Source: an uncultured Alphaproteobacteria bacterium (GTDB lineage: Bacteria > Pseudomonadota > Alphaproteobacteria > UBA6615). Taken from it: DNA of 64,000 nucleotides. The notes beneath the pieces were generated by a model. It saw only the letters and a program-made list of their open reading frames with translations. It had not been told where the DNA came from and made no database searches. Position numbers and translations under genes: made by a program. Location of the stretch: positions 124,001-188,000 of the forward strand of contig CALSNJ010000002.1 of assembly GCA_943787745.1 (NCBI GenBank), written 5' to 3'. Below, piece after piece: positions 1 through 8,649 of this stretch (the first letter of the stretch is position 1; every line of letters begins with the position of its first letter).

Positions 1-471
1 CTTGTCCCAGGTATCCGGACGCAGGGCGAGTTTTGCGAGGCCTTCCATGTCTTCGGCTTCTTTTGCCGGGAAGTTGAGCTCGACGGTGATGCCGTTCGGG
101 TCACGCACAAAAACCTGATAGAGGTCCTGCTTGCTGGCCTGCTGCTCCAGATAGGTGGTGCCATTGGCCTTCAGGCGATCGGTCATCTCTACACGGTTGT
201 GCGCCCGGAAGGCGATGTGGTGGATCGGGCGGCTGCCCTCGGCGATATCTTCAGGCGTGGCATTGGGATCAGGCACGGACCGCGGCTCGTCATGTGGGCG
301 TGGTGGGACGATATGGATGATGTCCCGGTCGCCCAGATACATCCACGTCACCTCGACCCCGAAGTCGGGATGCGGGCCAACTTCAAAACCCAGATTGTCG
401 ATGTACCACTGGACCGTCGCCTCATAGTCCTGCGCAACGACGAGAAAATGTTCGAGGTGATCTATTGCCAT
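1..471 (-). CDS. VOC (glyoxalase-fold) family protein, 3' end outside window
   Basis: Reading the minus strand from ATG at 471 gives an open frame of 157 codons running off the left edge. The protein starts MAIDHLEHFLVVAQDYEAT and has the vicinal-oxygen-chelate pattern: an early His in DHLEHF, a central IHHIAF segment and a late FVRDPNGITVELNF segment, the usual metal-ligand regions (His, His, Glu) of the glyoxalase/dioxygenase fold. Substrate cannot be read. It lies 120 bases downstream of the amidohydrolase on the same strand and may be the last gene of that unit. Lactoylglutathione lyase, ring-cleavage dioxygenase or epimerase-type roles are all possible. Confidence 0.85.
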   Translation of the reverse strand, partial: MAIDHLEHFLVVAQDYEATVQWYIDNLGFEVGPHPDFGVEVTWMYLGDRDIIHIVPPRPHDEPRSVPDPNATPEDIAEGSRPIHHIAFRAHNRVEMTDRLKANGTTYLEQQASKQDLYQVFVRDPNGITVELNFPAKEAEDMEGLAKLALRPDTWDK

Positions 472-591
472 GGCTTGGTTCTCTGCTGTGTTCCAAACGG
501 GCCGGACATCGTCCCGTATACTGAAACCCCACTATATCCCGTCTCGGGGAGTGTTGGCCAAGTGTCGTGGCGCAAATCTCACAAGCTGAGT

Positions 592-2091
592 TTATTTTCC
601 GCCGACGAACCGATTGACCGCGAAGTCCTGCGCGGCAAATCCGGCACAGAAGGGGCCGACATGAACGGCCAGTTTTTCCATCGTTTCGCGTGCGGCACCG
701 CGGGCCGGGATTTGCCGCATGACAGAGGCCTCGACCTCTGCACGAAGTTTTTCCATGTCCACATTGGTCACCTGACCGTCTTTGACGACCATACGGCCAT
801 CGACCATGACGTCGCGCACGCTCTCGCCGTTCTCGGCAAAGACGATCTGGTTCACTGCGTCGTTGAGGGGGACATATGTGATGCTATCGAGACCGAGCAT
901 AACGATATCGGCCTTGTAACCGGGGGCGATGCGTCCGATCTGGCCTTCCCAGCCGAGTGCTTTGGCCCCAGCTTCGGTCGCCATCTTCAGGGCCTGTCCG
1001 CTTTCAAGCCATTCTTCGTAGTCCGGGCCCTGAACGCGTGAGAGCGTGCAGGCGAGACGGGTGGCTTCAAACATGTTCAACGCATCTGCGCAGGTGCAGG
1101 TGTCTGTGCCGATGGCCACATTGATCCCGGCCTCGCGCATGGCGACGCTCGCGGCGATCCCGGAGCCGAGCCGCAGATTGCTCATCGGGTTGTGGGAGAC
1201 CGATGCGCCGCGGTCCGCGAGCATCTTCATGTCGTCTGGGGTCAGCCAGACGGCATGAGCCGCGACGAAATCCGGTCCGAGAATGCCCTGTTGATCGAGA
1301 AAGGCGGTCAGGCTCATGCCGTAAAGCGGTTCGCTGGCCAGGGCCTGCACTTTTGATTCCGCCAGATGGGTCTGGATCAGAGTGTCGTATTCCCGCGCGA
1401 GGTCGCGGCAAGCGTGCCAGAACGGGATGTCGCAATGATGGGGGATGGCCGGGCCAAGGGCGAGCTTCACCTGGTCCCGGTCGTGGGGCCAGTTGTGCAA
1501 GGCATCGCGGCAAATATCGGCAGCTGCTTCGCCGGGGCCGGACTGCATGCCGTCGACCAGTTCCTGCAAAGGACGGGGCAAAGCATCATACAGGCCCGGA
1601 ATGGCCTGCCAGAGGCCGCGCGTGGACATCATGGGGGCGATCACCGCGCGCATGCCCACATCGGCATAGGCCTGACCGGCAGATTCCAGCCCGGTGCGGG
1701 AGGGCAACGGGAATTCTGCGAACATGTCGAGGCAGGCCGTGCATCCCCCGAGAACCATTTCGCAGGCCGCCAACTTGGCGGCGAGATATTTGTCCTCATG
1801 GGTGGACCCGGCCCCTGTGTAAGGGTGGGCATTTAGCAGGAGTTCGAGTGTCCACCTGTCGCCCATACCCTTGGCAAGGGTCGAATTGCCGTGGGTGTGG
1901 CCGTTGATCAGTCCTGGTATCAGCAGCCGGTCGCTGGCATCAAACTCGATTGCATCGTCAGGTGCCGGGAGACCCGGTGGGCCGATTTCCGAGATCATGT
2001 TTCCGGTGATCAGAATGTCGGCGGGTTCGGATGACCGTGCGTCGATATCGAGAAGACGGCCCCGACGAATAATTTGTGTTGTCCCGGTCAT
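592..2091 (-). CDS. Amidohydrolase-superfamily metal-dependent deaminase/hydrolase
   Basis: The protein (499 aa) is a subtype-III amidohydrolase of the atrazine chlorohydrolase/cytosine deaminase/SAH deaminase group, acting on amino or chloro groups of N-heterocycles or related substrates in the cytoplasm. Visible metal-site elements are GHTHGN (H65, H67), a mid-protein QTHLAES histidine, SHNPMSNLRLGSG and GTDTCTCADALN with the catalytic Asp. A short beta-sandwich portion precedes and follows the barrel, as usual for the family, and length is typical. A GGAG-type ribosome site sits about 12 bases before ATG 2091. It lies 27 bases after the sensor-kinase stop and is probably cotranscribed. The exact substrate (8-oxoguanine, methylthioadenosine, other) is undetermined. 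Confidence 0.88.
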   Translation of the reverse strand: MTGTTQIIRRGRLLDIDARSSEPADILITGNMISEIGPPGLPAPDDAIEFDASDRLLIPGLINGHTHGNSTLAKGMGDRWTLELLLNAHPYTGAGSTHEDKYLAAKLAACEMVLGGCTACLDMFAEFPLPSRTGLESAGQAYADVGMRAVIAPMMSTRGLWQAIPGLYDALPRPLQELVDGMQSGPGEAAADICRDALHNWPHDRDQVKLALGPAIPHHCDIPFWHACRDLAREYDTLIQTHLAESKVQALASEPLYGMSLTAFLDQQGILGPDFVAAHAVWLTPDDMKMLADRGASVSHNPMSNLRLGSGIAASVAMREAGINVAIGTDTCTCADALNMFEATRLACTLSRVQGPDYEEWLESGQALKMATEAGAKALGWEGQIGRIAPGYKADIVMLGLDSITYVPLNDAVNQIVFAENGESVRDVMVDGRMVVKDGQVTNVDMEKLRAEVEASVMRQIPARGAARETMEKLAVHVGPFCAGFAAQDFAVNRFVGGK

Positions 2092-2118
2092 GATCGAACG
2101 CTCCGTGATCCCTGATGT

Positions 2119-4818
2119 CTAGTCGTCGCCTGTAGCTTGCTGGACGACGAGGGAATTGTCACGAACCAGCTTCAATCGGAAGAAGCTTGACCCATCCGAT
2201 GCGAATTCGACCGTCAGATCGCCGCCCATGGCCTGCATGATTGCGCGGCTGATCGTGAGGCCCAGTCCGGCACCCTGATCGGCGTCACCTCGATTGCCGC
2301 GGGTAAATTTGTCAAAAACGGTCGCTGCTTCTTCCCGGGTTACACCGCCACCATTGTCGATGATGTCGATCGACACATGAGCGCCGGTTGCATGTGTCCG
2401 AATGTCGATCCGCGGTAACCTTGAGCCGTTGTATTTGACTGCATTGGAAAGCACGTTGATCAGGGCCTGACGGAGGCGGTCATCATTCGCAAGCACCTGA
2501 ACACCGTCCTCGGCGCCTTCGAATGAAATTTCGACCTTCCGGTTTCGGGTCATGCCGGCGATGGAATTGAGCGCGCCCGTGACTGCGCTGTTTACATCGA
2601 CGGGCAGGATGAGAAGGTCAACAGTTCCAGCTTCGAGCCGACTGATGTTGAGAATTTCATCCAGCAGGCGCGTCAGGCGCAAGCTTTCATCATGAATGAT
2701 GGAGACGAACTGTGCGCGTTCGGTGTCGGTTACGTCCTGGTCACTGAGCAGGATTTCGGAAAAGGACCGAACCGATGTCATCGGTGTTCGCAGTTCATGA
2801 CTGACCTGGCTTAAGAATTCATCCTTCTGGGCATCCAGTGTCCGCAGACGTTCGTTGACCTCACGTAACTGCTGGGCAGCACGTTCGAGTTCTGCGGATT
2901 TTTGGGACAATTGGCGCGATGTCTCGATCAGTTCCTGGGTTTCGCTCGCGATATCAATCAGTTCGGTCATGCCGACCGTCTGATTGCCCGTGATGCGGGT
3001 CACCACCGCATGAGCGGATGCTGCGCCGATCGAGCCAGCGAGTTCACGTTCGAGGCGGGCAATAACCTGATCAGTCACGCGCGGCATGCCGTGGGTTGCA
3101 TCCTGTGCCTGTGCCATTTCCTCGAATAACCTGCGTGCGTGATCACGCCCAAGGATACGTTGGGCGAGAACGTAAAGGTCTTCGGTGTCCACGGAATGCT
3201 CGGTGATCGCCTGCGCTTCGCCGCCGGTGGAACGATAGACGTTGACGAACAGCGCGCCCTGCAGCCGCTCAAGCGCATCCGCCCCGGTCAGGCTGGAAAT
3301 CGCGATGAAGGTCAGTGCATTGAAGCCGACACTCCAGACCACGGCGTGGACAAGGGGGTCCATCTCGGTGAGGCCCAGTAGGGATTGCGGACGCAGTGCT
3401 GCGATCCCCCACGGACCGTCCGCAAGCACCGCGGCGCTCAGAATGAAGTCCCCGCCAAAGCTCGGCAGGAAAAGGGTGTAGGCCCAGAGCAGGGTCCCGC
3501 AGATCAGCCCGGTCAGGGCACCGGCACGGTTGGCACCACGCCAGAAGATGCCGCCAAGCAGGCTCGGCAGAAATTGTGCAACGCCGACAAAGGCGATCAG
3601 GCCGATGGCGGCAAGCGCATCGGATCCCCCCGACAAACGGAAGTAGAGGAATCCCAGACCAAGAATGGCTGCGATGCTGATTCGCCGCGAAGTGAGCAAT
3701 AGGCCCCGGACATCGCTTCCCACGGTTCGGCCCACAGCGAGGAAACGCAGGGCAACAGGCATGACAATGTGGTTTGAAACCATAGTTGAAACCGCAATCG
3801 CAGCGACGATGACCATTGATGTTGCCGAGGAAAACCCGCCGAGAAAGGCAAATAGAGCCAGCTCATTCTGCTGTTCGGCAAGCGGTAGGGTCAGCACGAA
3901 CAGGTCCGGGTTGGAGCCTGCGGGCAGGACCTTCAGTCCAACGAACGCGATGGGCATGATGAAAAGGGAAATGCCCAGCAGATAGAGCGGGAAAAGCCAT
4001 GAGGCCGTACCCAGATGGCGTTCCTCAATGTTTTCAACAACGGTGACCTGAAACTGCCGGGGCAGACAGATGATAGCTGTTGCAGACAGGAAGGTGAGGG
4101 TTACCCAGCGCGGTCCAAATATATCACCCGCTCCGCGGATGGCTTCGGCGGGGACATCGGCGAAGACATTGCCAAGACCGCCCGCGACACCCCAAACGGC
4201 AAACACGCCCACGGCGATCAGGGCCAGAAGCTTGACGATCGCCTCAAAGGCAATGGCGGCGACCACGCCATGGTGGCGTTCGTCGGCGTCGACGTTGCGC
4301 GTGCCGAACAGGATGGTGAACAGTGCCATACCCGCCGCGACCCAGAACGCGGTGGTGATGCCGTCGGCTTCACCCGCGATCACCTGATAACTCCGCGTGA
4401 CGGATTGAAGCTGCAGGGCGATGTAAGGGGTTGTGGCGATAACGGCAATGACCGTGACGAGGACGGCAAGGCTGGGGCTTTTGCCGTAACGCGATGAGAT
4501 TAAATCCGCGATGGATGTGGTGCGATGAACCTTGGCAATGCGGACAAGTTTTCGCAGCAACCACCACCAGCCGACAAAGACAAGCGTCGGACCCAGATAA
4601 ATGGCCACAAATTCGAGGCCGTTCCGCGCCGCAGACCCCACGGCGCCGTAGAACGTCCACGAGGTGCAGTAGACGGAAATGGAGAGGGTGTAGATCACTG
4701 GCGAGTGAAGCCAGCGCAGTGGCCCCTGACGTGTCCGCCGGTCGACAATGAAGGCAATTATGAACAGCAGGGCCACATAGCCCAGGCACACCGCCAGAAG
4801 GATATCGACTGATAGCAT
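2119..4818 (-). CDS. SLC5-type transporter/sensor histidine kinase fusion (CbrA-like)
   Basis: This 899-residue inner-membrane protein joins a sodium:solute symporter-type domain (about residues 1-510, some 13 hydrophobic segments) to a cytoplasmic kinase. A region near 555-640 resembles the STAC linker described in CbrA-type kinases, followed by a coiled coil. The H-box SHELRTP has phospho-accepting H674; the ATPase part shows NVLSNAVKYN, DNGGG and GLGLTISRA. Known relatives (Pseudomonas CbrA) sense or transport nutrients (histidine) and control carbon/nitrogen use. No PAS domain is obvious between linker and kinase, unlike Pseudomonas CbrA. It begins one base inside the stop of the small membrane gene (TGATG overlap) and is cotranscribed with a receiver protein. 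The ligand is unknown. Confidence 0.92.
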   Translation of the reverse strand: MLSVDILLAVCLGYVALLFIIAFIVDRRTRQGPLRWLHSPVIYTLSISVYCTSWTFYGAVGSAARNGLEFVAIYLGPTLVFVGWWWLLRKLVRIAKVHRTTSIADLISSRYGKSPSLAVLVTVIAVIATTPYIALQLQSVTRSYQVIAGEADGITTAFWVAAGMALFTILFGTRNVDADERHHGVVAAIAFEAIVKLLALIAVGVFAVWGVAGGLGNVFADVPAEAIRGAGDIFGPRWVTLTFLSATAIICLPRQFQVTVVENIEERHLGTASWLFPLYLLGISLFIMPIAFVGLKVLPAGSNPDLFVLTLPLAEQQNELALFAFLGGFSSATSMVIVAAIAVSTMVSNHIVMPVALRFLAVGRTVGSDVRGLLLTSRRISIAAILGLGFLYFRLSGGSDALAAIGLIAFVGVAQFLPSLLGGIFWRGANRAGALTGLICGTLLWAYTLFLPSFGGDFILSAAVLADGPWGIAALRPQSLLGLTEMDPLVHAVVWSVGFNALTFIAISSLTGADALERLQGALFVNVYRSTGGEAQAITEHSVDTEDLYVLAQRILGRDHARRLFEEMAQAQDATHGMPRVTDQVIARLERELAGSIGAASAHAVVTRITGNQTVGMTELIDIASETQELIETSRQLSQKSAELERAAQQLREVNERLRTLDAQKDEFLSQVSHELRTPMTSVRSFSEILLSDQDVTDTERAQFVSIIHDESLRLTRLLDEILNISRLEAGTVDLLILPVDVNSAVTGALNSIAGMTRNRKVEISFEGAEDGVQVLANDDRLRQALINVLSNAVKYNGSRLPRIDIRTHATGAHVSIDIIDNGGGVTREEAATVFDKFTRGNRGDADQGAGLGLTISRAIMQAMGGDLTVEFASDGSSFFRLKLVRDNSLVVQQATGDD

Positions 4819-5108
4819 CAGCCTTTGGGCGGTTGGTCTTCAGCTGCGGGAAGCGTTTCATCACTGTCGCGCAATGTCCGGGAAAGCGCCGCTGCGCCTA
4901 TGACGAGAAGGGCCCAGACGGCCAGCACATATAGAAGAGTGAAGGGAATCCCAAGGATCGTCCCGTTGATCAGGAAAATGCCCGCGATCGGCGGCATCAG
5001 TGCAACTGTTCCGACCAGAAGCAAGGCAAGGGACCGATCCAGCGCTTTTCGATTGGAGCGCTGCGGTGCGAGCCGGTCGGCCGCGCTTTGATCTGTCCCG
5101 AGGGTCAC
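4818..5108 (-). CDS. Small two-segment membrane protein linked to SLC5-kinase
   Basis: A 96-residue protein with a charged N-terminal third, two hydrophobic segments (about 29-50 and 54-76) joined by a short turn, and an acidic tail. It is sandwiched by overlaps: its ATG shares ATGA with the stop of the response regulator and its stop shares TGATG with the start of the SLC5-kinase, so the three genes are translationally coupled. Small two-helix proteins accompany some SLC5 transporters (for example YjcH with ActP, and DUF4212 proteins); by analogy it may be an accessory subunit of the transporter half of the kinase. This is inference from size, topology and position only. Confidence 0.8.
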   Translation of the reverse strand: MTLGTDQSAADRLAPQRSNRKALDRSLALLLVGTVALMPPIAGIFLINGTILGIPFTLLYVLAVWALLVIGAAALSRTLRDSDETLPAAEDQPPKG

Positions 5109-5482
5109 GGTCGTGGCCGGTCGGCCAGTTCGGTCACGGCCTTGATGATGTCGGTGTTCGCAAAGGGCTTGGTCATGAAAATATCGACGCCGCCTTCGAT
5201 CGCCATCTCACGATCCTCGCGCTGTCCCTTGGCCGTGAGCATTAGCACAGGCAAATCCTGCGATCGGCGATCTGTGCGCACACGCCGCAGAATTTCATAA
5301 CCGTCGAGGCCGGGCAGCATCACGTCCAGAATCAGGACGTCAGGAGTTTCCTCCAGCGCCGCCTTCAGTGCGAGATGGCCATCGTTTTCAACGGACACGT
5401 CAAAGTCTGCACGTTCCAGGAGGAACTGCAGTGACTCAACAATATTGGGCTCATCTTCAGCCAGCAGAATGCGCTTTTTCAT
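5105..5482 (-). CDS. Single-domain response regulator (CheY-like receiver)
   Basis: A 125-residue receiver domain with no output domain. Acidic pocket residues are in AEDEP (D10), the phosphorylation site is D53 in LILDVMLPG, and the conserved Lys is K105 in MTKPF. I chose ATG 5482 over the longer frame because the family starts at MKKRILLAEDEP and a GGGGGGAGG ribosome site lies just upstream. The stop overlaps the next gene by ATGA. It is the likely phosphorylation partner of the SLC5-kinase downstream, whereas Pseudomonas CbrA works with CbrB, an NtrC-type regulator with DNA-binding output. Signal output here would need a phosphorelay or protein-protein contact. Confidence 0.93.
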   Translation of the reverse strand: MKKRILLAEDEPNIVESLQFLLERADFDVSVENDGHLALKAALEETPDVLILDVMLPGLDGYEILRRVRTDRRSQDLPVLMLTAKGQREDREMAIEGGVDIFMTKPFANTDIIKAVTELADRPRP

Positions 5483-5582
5483 GCGCTTGTGCCTCCCCCC
5501 ATAGACAGGCTTTGGGAATCCATAGGTCATATGCCCGTGGATGTCACATGCCAGGCTGTCCGACTTTAGTTGAGGGTGTGGG

Positions 5583-7001
5583 TTAGTCCGCCAGTGGGTC
5601 CTCGACCCGGTGGTCGCAATTCTGACGTGGACAAAGTCGACAGCTCGGTCCGACTTCCTCGACCAGGGCCGAAGGATCGGGCGCATAAACGGTGTGGCGC
5701 GCATCATTCTCGGTCATGGCGAGCATGTCCGTTACATAGTGCCGGGGTTTGCCGAAACCGGTCGGTCCGGTGTTGCGTGCGCGGGCCACAAAGACAAACC
5801 GTGCCCCGGATGGAAACAGCGCGCGTTGGCGGATCACAGCTTCGGGCGACTGCTGGGCGCGAAACAGGACCCAGAGCGGGCAGGCTGGCGCATATCGCGG
5901 GAAGGTCAGGTCTTCGTGTCCGACAATGCGTATCATGGAGCCCGCGGCGTTGGCTCGATAGTAGCCAAACTGCGGCGTGTTTCGTCCGCGTGGCAGGGCT
6001 GTCAGCCGCAAACAAACAGCCTCGATTTCCACGGCGTAGATGTCGGCCAGGGCTTCGATATCGTAGTGGTGTGTGGCGGCCTGATGCTCGAAGTCGGCCA
6101 ATGGCATCAGGACCGCGCTGACCCCATAGTCGATCAGGGCATTCTGTGCTCGATCGCGTGCCGCATTGGTTTCAATCTGGGGGTGAAGCCCGATGATTTC
6201 TGTGATGACAGGCCGAAGATACTCAACCACAAGCTTTCGTGCCCCCTCCTGTCGCGGAAGCTGTTGTGTTTCTCCAAGGCGATGCCGAATTTTGGGGACG
6301 GAGCTCTCAATCGCCTCGAACCGGTTTTCATTGGCATCAAACATCGCCTCAACCTCGTCTATCGGCGTGAGGGTACTGGTCGGCTCATCAGCCTTGTCCA
6401 GATAGGCTGCGAGGGCTTCACCGACACCCGACAGAATTCGGCTTTCTTCATCCACAATGGCGTAGAACCGGTCACGTTGTGCGGTTGTCATGTCTTGATA
6501 GGCTGTCAGAATTTCCGCAGCGGAACGAATGGCTGCGATGCGGGTCAGCATGCGGTGCACGGTCTCGCCAAGGAAAGGATCGTTTGAGAGTCGATCCGAC
6601 AAGGCTTGTGCGAGCGCGGTGGCATCATGTTCGGACCGTGCCAGTGCGGCGACGGCACGGGCCCAGCCGGGAAAGCGGCCGATGAATTCACCGGCTTGAT
6701 CATCCTCGATGTTGAGCGCACCGAGGGACGGTAAGTGCGAGATTTCATCAAGCGCCTCGAGAAGGCGGTTTTCGGATGTGCTGTCGATGTCCGCGAGTTC
6801 GAGATCGAGCGCTATGGCGGTTTTGCGTAGCAGTGTCCCGGCGATCTGGCGCTTATTCCATTCGATCAGATTCATATAGGACGGGGAGATTTCGAGTCGC
6901 CGTGCGAGTTCTGTCTGGCTCAGTCCCAACTCGCGTCGGCGCCGGCGAATGCGTGTTCCGACGATCGAGCGATCAAGCGTCAATTCTGCACGTTGTTTCA
7001 T
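5583..7001 (-). CDS. XRE-family transcriptional regulator, ScfR/RamB-like
   Basis: A 472-residue regulator: N-terminal helix-turn-helix at about 14-68 (IRRRRRELGLSQTELARRL), a long helical middle, and a C-terminal DUF2083-like region ending in a Cys-rich motif CRLCPRQNCDHR. This architecture matches the RamB/PrpC-regulator/ScfR group, which in other bacteria controls acetate, propionate or short-chain acyl metabolism, often as acyl-CoA-responsive regulators. It is divergent from the branched-chain-type ABC importer with an AT-rich 220-base shared region, so the importer is a likely target along with autoregulation. The effector is unknown; the cysteine cluster could bind metal, which I cannot test here. 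Confidence 0.9.
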   Translation of the reverse strand: MKQRAELTLDRSIVGTRIRRRRRELGLSQTELARRLEISPSYMNLIEWNKRQIAGTLLRKTAIALDLELADIDSTSENRLLEALDEISHLPSLGALNIEDDQAGEFIGRFPGWARAVAALARSEHDATALAQALSDRLSNDPFLGETVHRMLTRIAAIRSAAEILTAYQDMTTAQRDRFYAIVDEESRILSGVGEALAAYLDKADEPTSTLTPIDEVEAMFDANENRFEAIESSVPKIRHRLGETQQLPRQEGARKLVVEYLRPVITEIIGLHPQIETNAARDRAQNALIDYGVSAVLMPLADFEHQAATHHYDIEALADIYAVEIEAVCLRLTALPRGRNTPQFGYYRANAAGSMIRIVGHEDLTFPRYAPACPLWVLFRAQQSPEAVIRQRALFPSGARFVFVARARNTGPTGFGKPRHYVTDMLAMTENDARHTVYAPDPSALVEEVGPSCRLCPRQNCDHRVEDPLAD

Positions 7002-7221
7002 CTGTTTAGCGCGCCCGGTGTCAATATTTTACAAATATGCCGCATTGCAATAATAGAATTTGACAAAATAAGTCTGAAAAAACAAGTAGATATTGAAAGA
7101 TTGACTAATTCTGTCAGGGTGTGTGCGTCAAGGATTTGTTAATGCTGATCCGTCCCGTTTTGCGGGGTCGGCTTGGTGAATACTCCAGAACAACAAACAA
7201 ACCTGCTTGGGAGAACCTTAA
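7002..7221. promoter_or_regulatory. AT-rich divergent regulatory region between XRE regulator and ABC importer
   Basis: The region is conspicuously AT-rich (7020-7110) compared with its surroundings. It holds an 8-base palindrome ATTGCAAT (7045-7052), a TTGACA-like box at 7060-7065 and TTTTACAAAT at 7027-7036. TTTACAAAT followed closely by GCCGCA also occurs at 15076-15090, upstream of the M23 peptidase and GMC genes. RamB-type regulators are known to bind TTTGCAAA-like sites, so TTTTACAAAT is a candidate operator, but no exact promoter can be fixed. The purine-rich GGGAGAA (7210-7216) serves as ribosome site for the binding-protein gene. Confidence 0.45.
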
Positions 7222-8562
7222 ATGAGCAAGATGAACATCACCCGCCGCGGTCTGCTGAAAGGTACGGCACTTGCCGGTGCCGGGATCGCTGCGCCAACGA
7301 TTTTGAGTAGCCGTGGCTGGGCCGCGAGCTACACCAATGAGCCCAAGGGCGGAACCGTGACCTTCGGTTTCAACGTCCCGCAAACGGGTGCATATGCTGA
7401 TGAGGGCGCTGATGAGCTGCGCGCCTATCAGTTGGCTGTGGAGCACATCAACGGTGATGGTGACGGCGGCATGCTGAACACCTTCTCGTCGAAGGAACTC
7501 AAGGGCAACGGCATCAACGGCAAGAAGGTTGTCTTCGTGACCGGTGATACCCAAACCAAGTCGGATGCCGCACGCGCAAGCGCCAAGCGCATGATCGAAA
7601 AGGATGGCGCCGTCATGATCACCGGTGGTTCATCCTCCGGCGTGGCGATTGCTGTTCAGGGACTGTGTCAGGATGCCGGCGTCATCTTCATGGCTGGCCT
7701 TACACATTCCAACGACACCACGGGCAAGGACAAGCGCGCCAATGGTTTCCGACACTTCTTCAACACCGAGATGTCGGGTGCCGCACTCGGTCCGGTGCTC
7801 GAAAAGGAATTCGGCAAGGACCGTGTCGCCTACCATCTGACCGCTGACTACACATGGGGTTGGAGCCAGGAAGGTTCGATTAAGAAGTACTCCGAAGGTC
7901 TTGGCTGGCAGACTCAGGCAGCCGTTCGAACCCCTCTGGGTGCTGGTGACTTCTCCCAGTACATCACGCCGGTTCTGAACTCCGGTGCCGATGTTCTGGT
8001 TCTGAATCACTATGGTCGTGACATGGTCAACTCGCTGACTCAGGCCGTCCAGTTCGGTCTGCGCGACAAGCAGGTCAACGGTAAAGACTTCGCGATTGTT
8101 GTTCCGCTCTATAGTCGCCTGATGGCGCAGGGCGCAGGTGAGAACGTGAAGGGCATTTACGGTTCCACGAACTGGCATTGGTCGTTGCAGGATGAGGGCT
8201 CCAAGGCCTTCGTGAAATCCTTCGGTCAGAAGTACGGCTTCCCGCCGAGCCAGGCTGCCCACACGACCTATTGTCAGGCAATCCTCTATGCGGACGCCGC
8301 GCAGCGGGCCGGGACCTTCCGTCCGTCTGGTGTTGGTGCTGCTCTGGAAGGCTTCTCGTTCGACGGTCTGGGCAACGGTCCGACCGAATACCGGGCCGAA
8401 GACCACCAGTGCTTCAAGGATGTCCTCGTTGTGAAGGGTAAGGAAAACCCAACCTCGAAGTTCGACGTTCTCGAAGTTGTTGAAATCACTCCGCGTGCAC
8501 AGGTTGAGTATCCTGCCTCGCTGCTGGGTGGGGAACTGGGGCCGTATAACGACGGCGCATAA
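7222..8562 (+). CDS. Periplasmic substrate-binding protein of branched-chain amino acid/urea-type ABC importer
   Basis: 446 residues. The N-terminus carries a twin-arginine (Tat) signal, NITRRGLLKGTALAGAG, with likely cleavage after GWAAS or nearby, so the folded protein is exported to the periplasm. The mature part is a type-I periplasmic binding protein (LivJ/UrtA/FmdD-like) with the early FNVPQTGAYADEG pocket segment and the GGSSSGVAIAVQ segment. It opens the importer operon and is separated from the permease by a hairpin, typical of a highly expressed binding protein. Its ligand could be an amino acid, amide or other small solute; fold alone does not decide. Confidence 0.92.
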   Translation: MSKMNITRRGLLKGTALAGAGIAAPTILSSRGWAASYTNEPKGGTVTFGFNVPQTGAYADEGADELRAYQLAVEHINGDGDGGMLNTFSSKELKGNGINGKKVVFVTGDTQTKSDAARASAKRMIEKDGAVMITGGSSSGVAIAVQGLCQDAGVIFMAGLTHSNDTTGKDKRANGFRHFFNTEMSGAALGPVLEKEFGKDRVAYHLTADYTWGWSQEGSIKKYSEGLGWQTQAAVRTPLGAGDFSQYITPVLNSGADVLVLNHYGRDMVNSLTQAVQFGLRDKQVNGKDFAIVVPLYSRLMAQGAGENVKGIYGSTNWHWSLQDEGSKAFVKSFGQKYGFPPSQAAHTTYCQAILYADAAQRAGTFRPSGVGAALEGFSFDGLGNGPTEYRAEDHQCFKDVLVVKGKENPTSKFDVLEVVEITPRAQVEYPASLLGGELGPYNDGA

Positions 8563-8590
8563 ACCTGGTCCTTGCTTTTTTGTATCCTGT

Positions 8591-8625
8591 CGGTCGCTTT
8601 CGTCGCCTAATGGCGGAAGCGACCG
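8591..8625 (+). terminator. Intra-operon hairpin after binding-protein gene
   Basis: An inverted repeat pairs CGGTCGCTT (8591-8599) with AAGCGACCG (8617-8625), plus an inner CGCC/GGCG stem with a small bulge. There is no T-run right after it, so it is more likely a partial terminator or an mRNA-stabilising hairpin that raises binding-protein levels over permease levels than a full operon end. Confidence 0.6.
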
Positions 8626-8649
8626 ATGATATTCCAAGGATCGTGGTGA

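Noticed and set aside
199-1041. Long plus-strand ORF
   Set aside because: It is a shadow of the VOC and amidohydrolase genes on the minus strand and has no family motif or ribosome site.
1203-1907. 234-codon plus-strand ORF
   Set aside because: Arg/Pro-rich shadow of the amidohydrolase with no motif.
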